Shown here in pieces: positions 24,695 through 33,474 of a stretch of DNA of 35,986 nucleotides. The notes below the pieces were generated by a model. That model saw only the letters and a program-made list of their open reading frames with translations, did not search any database and was not told the DNA's origin. The first letter of the stretch is position 1; each line of letters starts with the position of its first letter. The stretch comes from Propionivibrio sp. (GTDB taxonomy: Bacteria > Pseudomonadota > Gammaproteobacteria > Burkholderiales > Rhodocyclaceae). The translations under genes and the position numbers were made by a program. The DNA lies in NCBI GenBank assembly GCA_029975435.1, contig JARKPC010000160.1, positions 1 to 35,986 of the forward strand. The letters run 5' to 3'.

Positions 24695-24726
24695 GTCCTG
24701 GGTTGCTGTGCGCAGCAACCCAGGAC
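24695..24726. other. Perfect 14-bp hairpin between hom and dnaX
   Basis: GTCCTGGGTTGCTG pairs perfectly with CAGCAACCCAGGAC around a TGCG tetraloop, 11 bp after the hom stop. It has the position of a terminator but no T-run follows on either strand. It may stabilise the upstream mRNA or act with Rho. Confidence 0.6.
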
Positions 24727-24784
24727 GGGTGTCGATTCGCGGTGAACCACCGTGTATTTTCCCGAGGCAGCGTAGAATCAGCAC

Positions 24785-26467
24785 ATGAGCTACCAAGTTC
24801 TGGCGCGCAAATGGCGGCCGCGATCGTTTGAAAGCCTGGTGGGGCAGGAGCACGTGGTGCGGGCGCTGACGCATGCGCTGACCGAGCGGCGACTGCACCA
24901 TGCCTATCTTTTTACCGGAACGCGAGGTGTCGGCAAGACGACGCTGGCCAGGATCCTGGCCAAATCGTTCAACTGCGAATCCGGCATTACGGCGACGCCA
25001 TGTGGTGTCTGTTCGGCCTGCGTCGAAATCGATTCCGGGCGGTTCGTCGACCTGCTGGAAGTCGATGCGGCGACCAACACCAAGGTCGACGAGATGCGCC
25101 AGTTGCTGGAAAACGCCGTCTATGCGCCAACGCGCGGGCGTTTCAAGGTATACGTCATCGACGAAGTGCACATGCTCTCGAACTCGGCATTCAACGCCAT
25201 GTTGAAGACGCTGGAAGAGCCTCCCGAGCACGTCAAATTCATCCTGGCGACGACGGATCCGCAAAAAATACCGGTCACGGTGCTGTCGCGTTGCCTGCAG
25301 TTCAACCTCAAGCAGATGACGCCGCCGTTGATTGCCGGGCATCTGAAACGCATTCTTGAAGTCGAAGGGATCAGCGCCGAGCCTGGGGCGCTCAACCTGT
25401 TGTCGCGCTCGGCGGCGGGCAGCATGCGTGATGCGCTGTCGCTGCTCGACCAGGCAATCGCCCATGGGGCCGGCAAGGTTGAGGAGGCACAGGTGCGCGA
25501 CATGCTCGGCACCGTCGATCTCGATTTCCTGTTTTCAATCCTCGATTCGCTGCTGACTGGCGATGTGGCCGGGATGTTGCGCATTGCCGATGATATGGCC
25601 ACGCGCAGCCTGTCGTTCTCGGTGGCCCTGCAGGAACTCGCGAGCCTGATGACGCGACTGCAGGTTGCGCAGTTCGCGCCACAGGCCGTGGCCGACGATC
25701 TCCCGGAACGGGCGAGGATTCTGGAACTGGCCGCCCGATTCAACCCCGAATACGTCCAGCTGGCCTATCAGATTGCTGTGCAGGGGCGCAACGAACTGCA
25801 TCTGGCGCCGGACGAGCAGGACGGTTTCATGATGACCTTGCTCCGGCTGCATGCTTTTCGTCCGGCGACTGGCAATGATATCCCGCTGTCGCGGGCATCG
25901 GCAGAAATGGCGAGAGCAGTTTCGGTGCCGGGAGTTTCCCGTCCGGAGTCAGAAGAAAGAGCGGCGGTTTCCTCGGATCGCGTGGCGGAAATTCCCGCGG
26001 TTTCCGTTTCGGCATCAGACTCGGAGTGTCAGGACTTCTCCAGCGACAACGCGACGGAAGCAAAGCCGGCGCCAATCGAGGCGCCCGGGAGCGATCCCGA
26101 TTGGCACGCCATCCTGGCATCGCTGAAGCTTGGCGGCATGGCGCGGGAGTTGGGCCAGCACTGCGAGTTGCTGAAGGTGGAGGCGAATCGTGTCTGCCTG
26201 CGTCTTTCGCCGACACATCGCCATTTGCAGATCAAGCCGGCCCAGGACAAGCTGCAGCAGGCCTTGTCGGATTACCTGGGGCGTCCGGTCCAGTTGTCCA
26301 TCGATCTGGAGGAAATCGTTGGCGACACCCCGGCCGCGGTCGCGCAGCGGCTTCGCCGCGAGCGCCAGGACCAGGCGGTGGCGTCCGTCGAGCAGGACGA
26401 GTTCGTGCGCGAGGTCATCGATATTTTCGACGCCACGCTGATCGAGTCTTCCATCAAACCCGTTTAA
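24785..26467 (+). CDS. dnaX: DNA polymerase III subunits gamma and tau
   Basis: A 560-residue clamp-loader ATPase. Starts [24 protein letters not shown], as usual. Walker A GTRGVGKT (45-52), zinc-binding cysteines 64, 73, 76 and 79, Walker B DEVH (126-129), sensor 1 ATTDP (155-159) and SRC (168-170). A low-complexity linker at about 365-440 precedes the tau-specific C-terminal region that contacts the polymerase and helicase. I saw no convincing programmed frameshift site that would yield gamma. First gene of dnaX-ybaB-recR; a TAGAAT lies 7 bp before the ATG but no good -35. Confidence 0.97.
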   Translation: MSYQVLARKWRPRSFESLVGQEHVVRALTHALTERRLHHAYLFTGTRGVGKTTLARILAKSFNCESGITATPCGVCSACVEIDSGRFVDLLEVDAATNTKVDEMRQLLENAVYAPTRGRFKVYVIDEVHMLSNSAFNAMLKTLEEPPEHVKFILATTDPQKIPVTVLSRCLQFNLKQMTPPLIAGHLKRILEVEGISAEPGALNLLSRSAAGSMRDALSLLDQAIAHGAGKVEEAQVRDMLGTVDLDFLFSILDSLLTGDVAGMLRIADDMATRSLSFSVALQELASLMTRLQVAQFAPQAVADDLPERARILELAARFNPEYVQLAYQIAVQGRNELHLAPDEQDGFMMTLLRLHAFRPATGNDIPLSRASAEMARAVSVPGVSRPESEERAAVSSDRVAEIPAVSVSASDSECQDFSSDNATEAKPAPIEAPGSDPDWHAILASLKLGGMARELGQHCELLKVEANRVCLRLSPTHRHLQIKPAQDKLQQALSDYLGRPVQLSIDLEEIVGDTPAAVAQRLRRERQDQAVASVEQDEFVREVIDIFDATLIESSIKPV

Positions 26468-26495
26468 CAACCATCACTTACTGAGGCAAAGCACC

Positions 26496-26819
26496 ATGAT
26501 GAAAGGCGGAATCGCCGGCCTGATGAAGCAGGCGCAAATGATGCAGGAAAACATGAAGAAGGCGCAGGAGCAACTGGCGCAGGTCGAGGTGGAGGGTCAG
26601 TCGGGGGCCGGCATGGTCAAGGTGACGATGACCTGCGGCCACGATGTCCGGCGCGTGGCTATCGACGCTTCGGTCATGGACGACAAGGAGATGCTGGAGG
26701 ATCTGGTGACCGCGGCCATCAACGATGCGATGCGTCGCGTCGAGGAGGTGACCAAGGAGCGCATGGCCGGGTTCACTGCCGGAATGAATCTGCCAGCCGG
26801 GATGAAACTTCCCTTCTGA
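26496..26819 (+). CDS. ybaB: YbaB/EbfC family nucleoid-associated protein
   Basis: A 107-residue DNA-binding protein: [31 protein letters not shown] at the start and [20 protein letters not shown] in the core. Forms tweezer-like dimers that bind DNA without strong sequence preference. It lies 28 bp after dnaX and its stop TGA shares one base with the recR ATG, the classical dnaX-ybaB-recR order. Confidence 0.96.
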   Translation: MMKGGIAGLMKQAQMMQENMKKAQEQLAQVEVEGQSGAGMVKVTMTCGHDVRRVAIDASVMDDKEMLEDLVTAAINDAMRRVEEVTKERMAGFTAGMNLPAGMKLPF

Positions 26820-27421
26820 TGTCCGTACCATCGAGTCTCGAAAATCTTATCGAGGCATTGCGCTGCCTGCCCGGGGTTGGTCCAAAATCCGCGCAGCGCA
26901 TGGCTTATCACTTGTTGCAGCGGGATCGGCCGGGCGCGCAGCGCCTTGCCGACGCGTTGCAACAGACCTTGAGTGTCCTGCGGCATTGCCAGCGCTGCAA
27001 TACCTTCACCGAAACGGATATCTGCGAGCGCTGCCAGTCGCCCAAACGTGATCACGGTCTGCTGTGTGTTGTCGAGACGCCGGTGGACATGAACATGATG
27101 GAACAAACACAGGCCTATTCCGGTCTGTACTACGTTTTAATGGGGCGCGTGTCGCCGCTCGACGGCGTCGGACCACGCGAACTGCAACTGGACCGGTTGC
27201 TGGCTCGGGCGTCAGATGGCGTTGTGCGGGAAGTCATCCTGGCGACCAATTTCACCAACGAGGGCGAGGTCACCGCTCACTATTTGAGCGAAATACTGAA
27301 AAGCAGGGGATTGAGGGTGTCTCGAATCGCACGCGGCGTTCCGGTCGGAGGCGAACTCGAATATGTCGATTCGGGGACCCTGGCACAGGCCATGCGCGAG
27401 CGGAAATCGCTTGCAGATTAG
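26819..27421 (+). CDS. recR: Recombination mediator RecR
   Basis: A 200-residue protein that with RecF and RecO loads RecA at gaps. N-terminal helix-hairpin-helix ([20 protein letters not shown]), C4 zinc finger at Cys57, Cys60, Cys69 and Cys72 ([16 protein letters not shown]), Toprim domain ([17 protein letters not shown]...[11 protein letters not shown]) and C-terminal Walker-B-like tail ([25 protein letters not shown]). Length is normal. Confidence 0.97.
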   Translation: MSVPSSLENLIEALRCLPGVGPKSAQRMAYHLLQRDRPGAQRLADALQQTLSVLRHCQRCNTFTETDICERCQSPKRDHGLLCVVETPVDMNMMEQTQAYSGLYYVLMGRVSPLDGVGPRELQLDRLLARASDGVVREVILATNFTNEGEVTAHYLSEILKSRGLRVSRIARGVPVGGELEYVDSGTLAQAMRERKSLAD

Positions 27422-27443
27422 GTATTTGGCATTCTTTGGCGCT

Positions 27444-27471
27444 TTTTCATGGGGCGATTCTTGCGTATAAT
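27444..27471 (+). promoter_or_regulatory. Predicted promoter of petABC
   Basis: A perfect TATAAT at 27466-27471 lies 48 bp before the petA start, with TTTTCA 16 bp upstream as a weak -35. It sits in the 97-bp gap after recR. Confidence 0.55.
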
Positions 27472-27518
27472 CCGCCCCTGTTTTCGAACAATCAAACTAA
27501 CCGTCGGGGATCGGCACG

Positions 27519-28115
27519 ATGAGCGAAGAGAGCAAGGTGGATTGCGGCAGGCGGCGTTTGATCATCGCGACTGCCGTTGTCGGCGGAGCCGGAGCGGCCG
27601 CAGCGGTTGTGCCCTTCGTCTCGAGCATGCTTCCTTCCGAACGCGCCAAGGCGGCCGGCGCCCCTGTTGAAGTTGACGTCTCCAATCTTGCGCCCGGGCA
27701 GATGATTACCGTCGAGTGGCGCGGAAAGCCGGTGTGGATTTTCAATCGCAGTCAGGAAATGCTCGATACGCTGGCCAAGCTGGATCAGTCCGTCGCCGAT
27801 CCGAAATCCGACGGCAAGCAGCAGCCCGATTACTGCAAGAATCCAACCCGCTCGATCAAGCCAAACCTGCTTGTCGCTGTCGGCATCTGCACGCATCTCG
27901 GCTGTTCACCGACCTCCAAGTTCAAACAAGGTGCGGAAGAAGGCATGCCGGCAGATTGGCTGGGCGGGTTCATCTGTCCGTGCCATGGTTCGACGTTCGA
28001 TTTTGCCGGGCGCGTGTTCCGCAACAAGCCGGCCCCCAGCAACCTGGAGGTGCCGCCTCATACGTATCTCTCCGCGACGCGCATCCTGATTGGCGAAGAC
28101 AGGAAAGGGGTCTAA
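27519..28115 (+). CDS. petA: Ubiquinol-cytochrome c reductase Rieske iron-sulfur subunit
   Basis: A 198-residue [2Fe-2S] protein of the bc1 complex. A twin-arginine-like N-terminus (RRRLIIATAVVGGAGAAAAVVPF) is followed by the single membrane anchor. The cluster ligands are in CTHLGC (124-129) and CPCH (153-156). First gene of petA-petB-petC. Confidence 0.96.
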   Translation: MSEESKVDCGRRRLIIATAVVGGAGAAAAVVPFVSSMLPSERAKAAGAPVEVDVSNLAPGQMITVEWRGKPVWIFNRSQEMLDTLAKLDQSVADPKSDGKQQPDYCKNPTRSIKPNLLVAVGICTHLGCSPTSKFKQGAEEGMPADWLGGFICPCHGSTFDFAGRVFRNKPAPSNLEVPPHTYLSATRILIGEDRKGV

Positions 28116-28118
28116 GCA

Positions 28119-29423
28119 ATGGCTTCGAATTCCGGTTACGACAAGTACAAATCCGACGGCTCGCTGCAAGGCAACCTGCTCGAATGGTTTGACGCGCGGT
28201 TCCCCGCGACGTCGTTGTGGCGCGGTCATCTTGCGGAGTACTACGCCCCGAAGAATTTTAACTTCTGGTATTTCTTCGGCTCCCTGGCGATCGTCGTGTT
28301 GGCCATCCAGATCATTACCGGAATTTTCCTGGTGATGTTCTACAAACCCGACGCATCGCTAAACGCGAACGGCGTTCCGGTGGCCTTTGCCAGCGTCGAG
28401 TACATCATGCGCGATGTGAATTGGGGCTGGCTGATTCGCTACATGCACTCGACCGGCGCCTCGGCCTTCTTCGTGGTGGTGTATCTGCACATGTTCCGCG
28501 GCATGCTCTACGGCTCTTACCGCAAACCGCGAGAGCTGATCTGGGTCTTCGGCATGCTGATTTTCCTGGTGCTGATGGCCGAAGCCTTCATGGGATATCT
28601 ATTGCCCTGGGGGCAAATGTCGTTCTGGGGGGCACAGGTCATCGTCAACCTTTTTTCCGCCATTCCATTCATCGGCGAGCCGCTTTCGATCTGGATTCGC
28701 GGCGACTACGTGATCGGCGACGCAACGCTCAACCGCTTCTTCTCGTTCCACGTCATCGCCGTTCCGCTGGCCTTGCTTGGGCTGGTGGCTGCGCACATCA
28801 TGGCGCTGCACGAGGTCGGTTCGAACAATCCGGACGGTATCGAGATCAAGAAAAATGTCGACGCCAAGGGGATTCCGCTCGATGGCATCCCTTTCCATCC
28901 GTATTACACGGTCAAGGACATCGTCGGTGTCGTGGCTTTCCTGATTGTCTTTTTCGCCGTGGTGCTCTTTGCGCCGGAGGGCGGCGGCTACTTTCTCGAA
29001 TACAACAACTTCTTCCCGGCCGATCCGCTGAAGACGCCGCCGCACATCGCGCCGGTGTGGTACTTCACTCCTTTCTACTCGATTCTGCGTGCCATCGTCT
29101 GGCCGATTTTCGGGCTCGAGGCCAAGTTCTGGGGCGTCGTCGCCATGGGGGCGTCGGTGGTGGTCATCGCCTTCCTGCCATGGCTCGACCGCAGTCCGGT
29201 CAAGTCGATCCGCTATCGCGGGCCGATCTACAAGAGCTTCCTGACCGCATTCGTCATCGCATTTTTGGCGCTTGGATATTTCGGGACGCAGCCTCCTTCT
29301 CCGGTCGGCGAAGTCGTATCGCAGATCTGCACGCTGATCTACTTTGCGTTTTTCCTGCTGATGCCCTGGTATTCGAAAATCGACAAGTGCAAGCCCGAAC
29401 CGGAAAGGGTGACGTTCAAATGA
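28119..29423 (+). CDS. petB: Ubiquinol-cytochrome c reductase cytochrome b subunit
   Basis: A 434-residue membrane protein carrying the two b haems and the quinol sites. The haem-ligand histidines lie in RYMHSTGASAFFVVVYLHMFRG and in the FHVIAVPLALLGLVAAHI region, and the Qo-site motif PEW-type region reads PVWYFTPFYSILRAI. Fused full-length form (b6 plus subunit IV equivalent), as in proteobacterial bc1. Three bases separate it from petA and its stop overlaps petC by 4 bp. Confidence 0.97.
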   Translation: MASNSGYDKYKSDGSLQGNLLEWFDARFPATSLWRGHLAEYYAPKNFNFWYFFGSLAIVVLAIQIITGIFLVMFYKPDASLNANGVPVAFASVEYIMRDVNWGWLIRYMHSTGASAFFVVVYLHMFRGMLYGSYRKPRELIWVFGMLIFLVLMAEAFMGYLLPWGQMSFWGAQVIVNLFSAIPFIGEPLSIWIRGDYVIGDATLNRFFSFHVIAVPLALLGLVAAHIMALHEVGSNNPDGIEIKKNVDAKGIPLDGIPFHPYYTVKDIVGVVAFLIVFFAVVLFAPEGGGYFLEYNNFFPADPLKTPPHIAPVWYFTPFYSILRAIVWPIFGLEAKFWGVVAMGASVVVIAFLPWLDRSPVKSIRYRGPIYKSFLTAFVIAFLALGYFGTQPPSPVGEVVSQICTLIYFAFFLLMPWYSKIDKCKPEPERVTFK

Positions 29424-30154
29424 AGGCGGACATCATGAAGAAATTCCTGCTGGCGCTCCTGTTCGTTCCCCTGACCGCGCTGGCTGCAGGAACGGCGGTG
29501 CATCTGGACAAGGCGCCTGAAGTGCTGGGGGACCGGGCGGCGTTGCAGAACGGTGCGCGGCTTTTCGTCAATTACTGTCTCAATTGCCACGGCATGAGTT
29601 TTGTCCGCTACAACCGACTGACAGAACTGGGACTGACGGAACAGCAGATCAAGGACAACCTGATGTTTACCGCCGACAAGATCGGCGAACCGATGCGCAT
29701 TGCCGCTCGCGCGTCGGAACAGAAGCAATGGTTCGGCGTTACGCCTCCGGATCTTTCGTTGGTGGCGCGGGCGCGCGCATCCGCCGACGGCAGTGGGGCG
29801 GATTGGCTTTATACCTATCTGCGCTCCTTCTACCAGGACGAGAAACGTCCGACCGGATGGAACAACACGCTGTTCGCCAACGTGGGGATGCCGCATGTCC
29901 TGTGGGAACTGCAGGGTGTGCAGGAACTGAACCATGAAACGCAGAAACTTGGTATTTCGCAATCGGGGCAACTGGCTCCAGCCGAGTTCGACAAGCAGAT
30001 TGCCGATCTGGTGGGTTTTCTGGTGTGGGCCGGTGAGCCCGCAGCGGGGTTCCGCAAGCAGTTGGGGTTTGGGGTTCTGGCGTTTCTGGTAATCCTTTTC
30101 GGTGTTTCGTATGCACTGAAGAAGGAATACTGGCGTGACGTCAAGAAGCATTGA
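29420..30154 (+). CDS. petC: Ubiquinol-cytochrome c reductase cytochrome c1 subunit
   Basis: A 244-residue c-type cytochrome. The ATG at 29420 overlaps the petB stop (ATGA); an ATG at 29435 is an alternative that would give the tidier signal peptide MKKFLLALLFVPLTALA. Covalent haem motif CLNCH at 53-57. A C-terminal membrane anchor (LGFGVLAFLVILFGVSYAL) ends in a basic tail. It passes electrons from the Rieske protein to soluble cytochrome c. The operon ends in a branched terminator. Confidence 0.96.
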   Translation: MKADIMKKFLLALLFVPLTALAAGTAVHLDKAPEVLGDRAALQNGARLFVNYCLNCHGMSFVRYNRLTELGLTEQQIKDNLMFTADKIGEPMRIAARASEQKQWFGVTPPDLSLVARARASADGSGADWLYTYLRSFYQDEKRPTGWNNTLFANVGMPHVLWELQGVQELNHETQKLGISQSGQLAPAEFDKQIADLVGFLVWAGEPAAGFRKQLGFGVLAFLVILFGVSYALKKEYWRDVKKH

Positions 30155-30175
30155 GTAACCGCCTGTTTTAGGGCT

Positions 30176-30224
30176 CGGCATCGTTGGCACGGCAAGTGCC
30201 GTTACGGTGCCGGTTTGTTTTTTT
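30176..30224 (+). terminator. Branched intrinsic terminator of petABC
   Basis: An outer stem CGGCATCG/CGGTGCCG (one T-G wobble) encloses an inner hairpin GGCAC/GTGCC, followed by TTTGTTTTTTT. It starts 22 bp after the petC stop and ends 13 bp before sspA. Confidence 0.75.
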
Positions 30225-30236
30225 GGGGTATTGATC

Positions 30237-30833
30237 ATGATGAATCTTTATTCGGGTACAACGTGCCCGTTCAGCCAACGTTGCCGCATCGTCCTCTACG
30301 AAAAGGGGATGGATTTCCAGGTAATTGACGTCGACCTCTTCGCCAAGCAGGAAGATATCGCCATGGTCAATCCCTATGGCCGGGTACCGGTCCTTGTCGA
30401 GCGCGACCTGATTCTCTACGAGCCGAATATCATCAACGAATACATCGACGAGCGCTTTCCGCATCCCCAACTGATGCCGGCCGACCCGATCATGCGTGCC
30501 CGGGCGCGACAACTTCTGGTTACGATGGAGCGCGAGGTGTTTGCGCATATCGAAGCGCTGGAGAAGAACCTGAAGACGGCCGACAAGGCGCGCCAGACGA
30601 TCCGCGACCGACTGACCGAAATGGCGCCGGTCTTCGTCAAGCAAAAGCACATGCTTGGCGACGATTTTTCCATGCTCGACGTCGCGATTGCGCCGCTTCT
30701 CTGGCGTCTCGACCACTACGGGATCGAATTGCCGAAATCGGCGGCTCCGTTGATGAAGTACGCGGAACGCATCTTCAGCCGGCAGGGATATATCGATGCC
30801 TTGACCCCTTCCGAAAAGGCCATGCGTCGCTAA
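30237..30833 (+). CDS. sspA: Stringent starvation protein A
   Basis: A 198-residue GST-fold protein that binds RNA polymerase and affects stress and acid survival genes in E. coli. The ATG at 30237 (MMNLYSGTTCPFSQRCRIVLYEKG) is preferred to an upstream ATG that runs through the terminator. N-terminal thioredoxin-like domain with NPYGRVPVLVERDLILYEPNIINEYIDERFP and C-terminal helical domain ending DVAIAPLLWRLDHYGIELP. It lies after petABC, the usual betaproteobacterial order, and before sspB. Confidence 0.94.
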   Translation: MMNLYSGTTCPFSQRCRIVLYEKGMDFQVIDVDLFAKQEDIAMVNPYGRVPVLVERDLILYEPNIINEYIDERFPHPQLMPADPIMRARARQLLVTMEREVFAHIEALEKNLKTADKARQTIRDRLTEMAPVFVKQKHMLGDDFSMLDVAIAPLLWRLDHYGIELPKSAAPLMKYAERIFSRQGYIDALTPSEKAMRR

Positions 30834-30853
30834 GTTTCACTTTTCGCGTGAAA

Positions 30854-30873
30854 ACCCGGCCTGACGGCCGGGT
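30854..30873. other. Hairpin between sspA and sspB
   Basis: ACCCGGCC pairs perfectly with GGCCGGGT around TGAC, 21 bp after the sspA stop. No T-run follows. It may reduce read-through or stabilise sspA mRNA. Confidence 0.5.
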
Positions 30874-30903
30874 GTCTACAACATGCGCTGACACCAAGCC
30901 GAA

Positions 30904-31335
30904 ATGAGCGAAAACCTGCCATCGACCAAACCCTATCTGATCCGGGCCATCCATGAATGGTGCACCGACAACGGATTTACGCCCTACATCGCCGTAAAAG
31001 TCGATGAATGGGCGCGCGTGCCCCGCGAATTCGTGCGGGACGGACAGATCGTGCTCAATGTCGGTTATGAAGCTACGGGTGGCTTGAAGATTGCCAACGA
31101 CGGAATCAGTTTTCAGGCGCGTTTTGGCGGAGTTGCGCGGGATATTTCCTTTCCGATCGAAAACGTGGCGGCGATCTATGCTCGGGAAAATGGCGCAGGG
31201 ATGGCGTTCGAACCTGAGAGCAAAGGTGCCGCCGCGGGCAGCGTGACGGACGCCGGCGCGTCCACCACCGGCGATAAGCCCGATCCCACATCACCGCCGC
31301 CGGCTGGCCGACCGAAGCTGCAGCGGATCAAGTAA
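30904..31335 (+). CDS. sspB: ClpXP protease specificity-enhancing factor SspB
   Basis: A 143-residue adaptor that delivers ssrA-tagged proteins to ClpXP. The substrate-binding domain fills the first 100 residues: STKPYLIRAIHEWCTDNGFTPYIAVKV, VPREFVRDGQIVLNVGYEAT and FPIENVAAIYARENGAGM. A low-complexity linker rich in Ala, Gly and Pro leads to a short C-terminal tail (RPKLQRIK), where the ClpX-binding motif sits in homologues. 70 bp after sspA. Confidence 0.94.
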   Translation: MSENLPSTKPYLIRAIHEWCTDNGFTPYIAVKVDEWARVPREFVRDGQIVLNVGYEATGGLKIANDGISFQARFGGVARDISFPIENVAAIYARENGAGMAFEPESKGAAAGSVTDAGASTTGDKPDPTSPPPAGRPKLQRIK

Positions 31336-31544
31336 TCCTGCTCCTTCTTGAAGCGCCATCTTGCAGAAGGCGCACCAACATAATGCGACGATCTGCTTCG
31401 TTGCCGCCGAACCCCCTGAAATTGGTAGAAGCTGCCGTCTGGCATAACTGTTGCTCTAAACGGATCGGAGCTTTTGTCGATTGCCTGGCACGCTCGATCC
31501 GGGTGATCCGGCGGACGGTTGTTTGACCATCATTCAGGAACAGC

Positions 31545-32528
31545 ATGAACTACGCGCATTACATCCGGGAACTCGGTAGGGGAAGCGAGGGGGCTCGCGA
31601 TCTTTCGCTCGACGAAGCGCGTCAGCTCTACGGGGCGATGCTCGATGGCGGCGTGCCGGAGCTTGAGTTGGGAGCCATAGCGATTGCGTTGCGGCTGAAA
31701 GGCGAGAGCATCGACGAAATGATAGGTTTCCTGAGCGCGCTGAATGAGCGCCACTACGCCATGCAATGTCCTAAGGGACGGCTGCGTCCGGTGGTCATCC
31801 CCTCCTACAACGGGGCGCGCAAAGGGATCAATCTGACGCCGTTGCTTGCATTGCTGCTGAAGCGCTACGGCATTCCTGTCCTGATCCACGGTCTGATCGA
31901 GGGATACGGCCGCGTGACTTCGGCGCAGGTTCTCCGGGAATTTGGCCTGATGCCTTGCAGCAGTATCTCTCAAGGACAGCAGATGCTCGACGAAACCGGT
32001 TTTGTGTTTGTTCCGCTTTCGGCCATCTCGCCCGGCTTGAATAACCTGCTTTTGTTGCGTAGTCGCCTCGGCCTGCGGAACAGCGCACATAGCCTCGTCA
32101 AGATGCTCGATCCATTCAAGGGAGGAGGGATGCTGCTGGCGGCGGCCACGCACCCGGATTATCTTGAAATGATGCGTGAAGTCCTCGGAGCGTTGGGTGT
32201 CCACTGTTTGCTGTTCAGAGGAACCGAAGGCGAGCCCTATGCAAACCCCAAACGGCGTCCGCGCATAGAGCACCTGCATGAAGGGATTTGCGACGTTCTG
32301 TTCGAGGCCGAGCATGACAGCCTCAAGATGTTGCCGAATCTGCCCGAGTCGTGCGATGCGAAAACCACGGCTGATTGGATCCGCAAGGTCATGGCCGGCG
32401 AGGTTGCGCTTCCTTCGCCCATCGCCAATCAACTCGCTTGCTGCCTGTTTGCTTCGGGCTATGCTGAAGATATCAACCAGGCCAAGGCCATCGTCGCCGT
32501 GGAAGGGTCGGGGCAATCGGTCTGCTAG
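31545..32528 (+). CDS. ybiB: YbiB/TrpD2 family nucleic-acid-binding protein
   Basis: A 327-residue homologue of anthranilate phosphoribosyltransferase. N-terminal helical domain (LSLDEARQLYGAMLDGGVPELELGAIAIALRLKGES) followed by the glycosyltransferase-family-3 fold (PVVIPSYNGARKGINLTPLLALLLKRYGIPVLIHG). E. coli YbiB (TrpD2) binds nucleic acid and is under LexA control; no enzymatic role is established. The 209-bp space after sspB (31336-31544) shows only weak inverted repeats and no tRNA. Confidence 0.9.
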   Translation: MNYAHYIRELGRGSEGARDLSLDEARQLYGAMLDGGVPELELGAIAIALRLKGESIDEMIGFLSALNERHYAMQCPKGRLRPVVIPSYNGARKGINLTPLLALLLKRYGIPVLIHGLIEGYGRVTSAQVLREFGLMPCSSISQGQQMLDETGFVFVPLSAISPGLNNLLLLRSRLGLRNSAHSLVKMLDPFKGGGMLLAAATHPDYLEMMREVLGALGVHCLLFRGTEGEPYANPKRRPRIEHLHEGICDVLFEAEHDSLKMLPNLPESCDAKTTADWIRKVMAGEVALPSPIANQLACCLFASGYAEDINQAKAIVAVEGSGQSVC

Positions 32529-32635
32529 TCAGCGCATCAAAGCGGATCATCGTTGCCGAACTGCTTCGCATCAAGCTGCGCCGCGGCCTGCACCCATTTC
32601 GCGGTCGTCCTGAATGAAGGCAGGTGGGGTGCCGG

Positions 32636-32641
32636 TATAAT
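32636..32641 (+). promoter_or_regulatory. -10 hexamer upstream of the TerC-family gene
   Basis: A perfect TATAAT 37 bp before the start codon. No good -35 was found at 16-18 bp. No yybP-ykoY (manganese) riboswitch pattern was recognised in the 150-bp leader. Confidence 0.4.
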
Positions 32642-32678
32642 TGTTGGCCAATTGATCGTTGCAAGGATATTTCGCGCG

Positions 32679-33443
32679 ATGGACCTTCTGACCCTTTTTC
32701 TTCAACCTCAAACCTGGGTCGCGTTTGTTACGTTGACCCTCCTGGAACTGGTGCTTGGCATCGACAACATCATTTTCATATCCATATTAGTGGACCGCCT
32801 GCCGCGTGAAGTACGGGAGAAGGCACGCAGAATCGGCCTGTTTTTCGCGATGTTCATGCGTATCGGGTTGCTGGTTGCCCTTTCCTGGATGGTTGGTGCC
32901 ACGGACCCGCTGTTCAGTATCCTTGGAAAGGCGCTGTCTCCTCGCGATCTCATCCTGATGGGAGGTGGCTTGTTCCTTCTGTGGAAGAGTACCCAGGAAA
33001 TCCATCAACTGCTCGAAGGCGAGGAAGAAGCGAGGTCGAGCCGCACGAACGCAACCTTCTCGGGCATCATCCTTCAGATCATGGTGATCGACCTCGTTTT
33101 TTCCTTGGATTCGATCATCACGGCGGTTGGAATGGTCCAGAATATTCCCGTCATGATCGCCGCCGTCGTCGCGTCGGTCGGACTGATGATGGCGTTCGCC
33201 AGCAGCATCGGGAATTTTGTGTCGGCACACCCGTCAATCAAGATGCTCGCCTTGTCGTTCCTGATGGTTGTGGGCATGGCGCTGGTCGCTGATGGTGCTG
33301 GACATCATGTGCCCAAGGGGTATATTTACTTCGCCATGTTCTTCTCACTGGCGGTGGAGATGCTCAATCTTCGCATGCGAAAAAACCTGGCGAAGCCCGT
33401 TCAACTCCACGAACAGTACAGTCGCGAGCCCGAGAACCAATAA
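32679..33443 (+). CDS. TerC family integral membrane protein, putative metal exporter
   Basis: A 254-residue membrane protein with about seven hydrophobic segments. The ATG at 32679 (MDLLTLFLQPQTWVAFVTLTLLELVLGIDNIIFISIL) gives the usual TerC start; an earlier ATG runs through the promoter region. The two acidic TerC motifs are LGIDNIIFI (27-35) and VFSLDSIITA. Relatives (TerC, Alx, YkoY) export manganese or act in tellurite resistance and metallation of exported enzymes. A CNNM-type transporter gene follows after 31 bp, which suggests a divalent-cation theme. Confidence 0.9.
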   Translation: MDLLTLFLQPQTWVAFVTLTLLELVLGIDNIIFISILVDRLPREVREKARRIGLFFAMFMRIGLLVALSWMVGATDPLFSILGKALSPRDLILMGGGLFLLWKSTQEIHQLLEGEEEARSSRTNATFSGIILQIMVIDLVFSLDSIITAVGMVQNIPVMIAAVVASVGLMMAFASSIGNFVSAHPSIKMLALSFLMVVGMALVADGAGHHVPKGYIYFAMFFSLAVEMLNLRMRKNLAKPVQLHEQYSREPENQ

Positions 33444-33474
33444 TCCGCTGCCGCTGATCGCATAAGAAGCCTGC

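Noticed and set aside
25259..25275. A-rich run in dnaX as a programmed frameshift site for gamma
   Set aside because: The run is not in the X-XXY-YYZ phase needed for slippage and lies in the ATPase core near codon 160, far before where gamma ends.
31410..31480. tRNA-Leu-like string (AATTGGTAGAAGC) after sspB
   Set aside because: No T-arm (GGTTCGAATCC type), no acceptor stem and no anticodon arm can be drawn around it.
32529..32678. Manganese (yybP-ykoY) riboswitch before the TerC-family gene
   Set aside because: TerC-family genes can have one, but none of the conserved loop sequences are present in the 150-bp leader.
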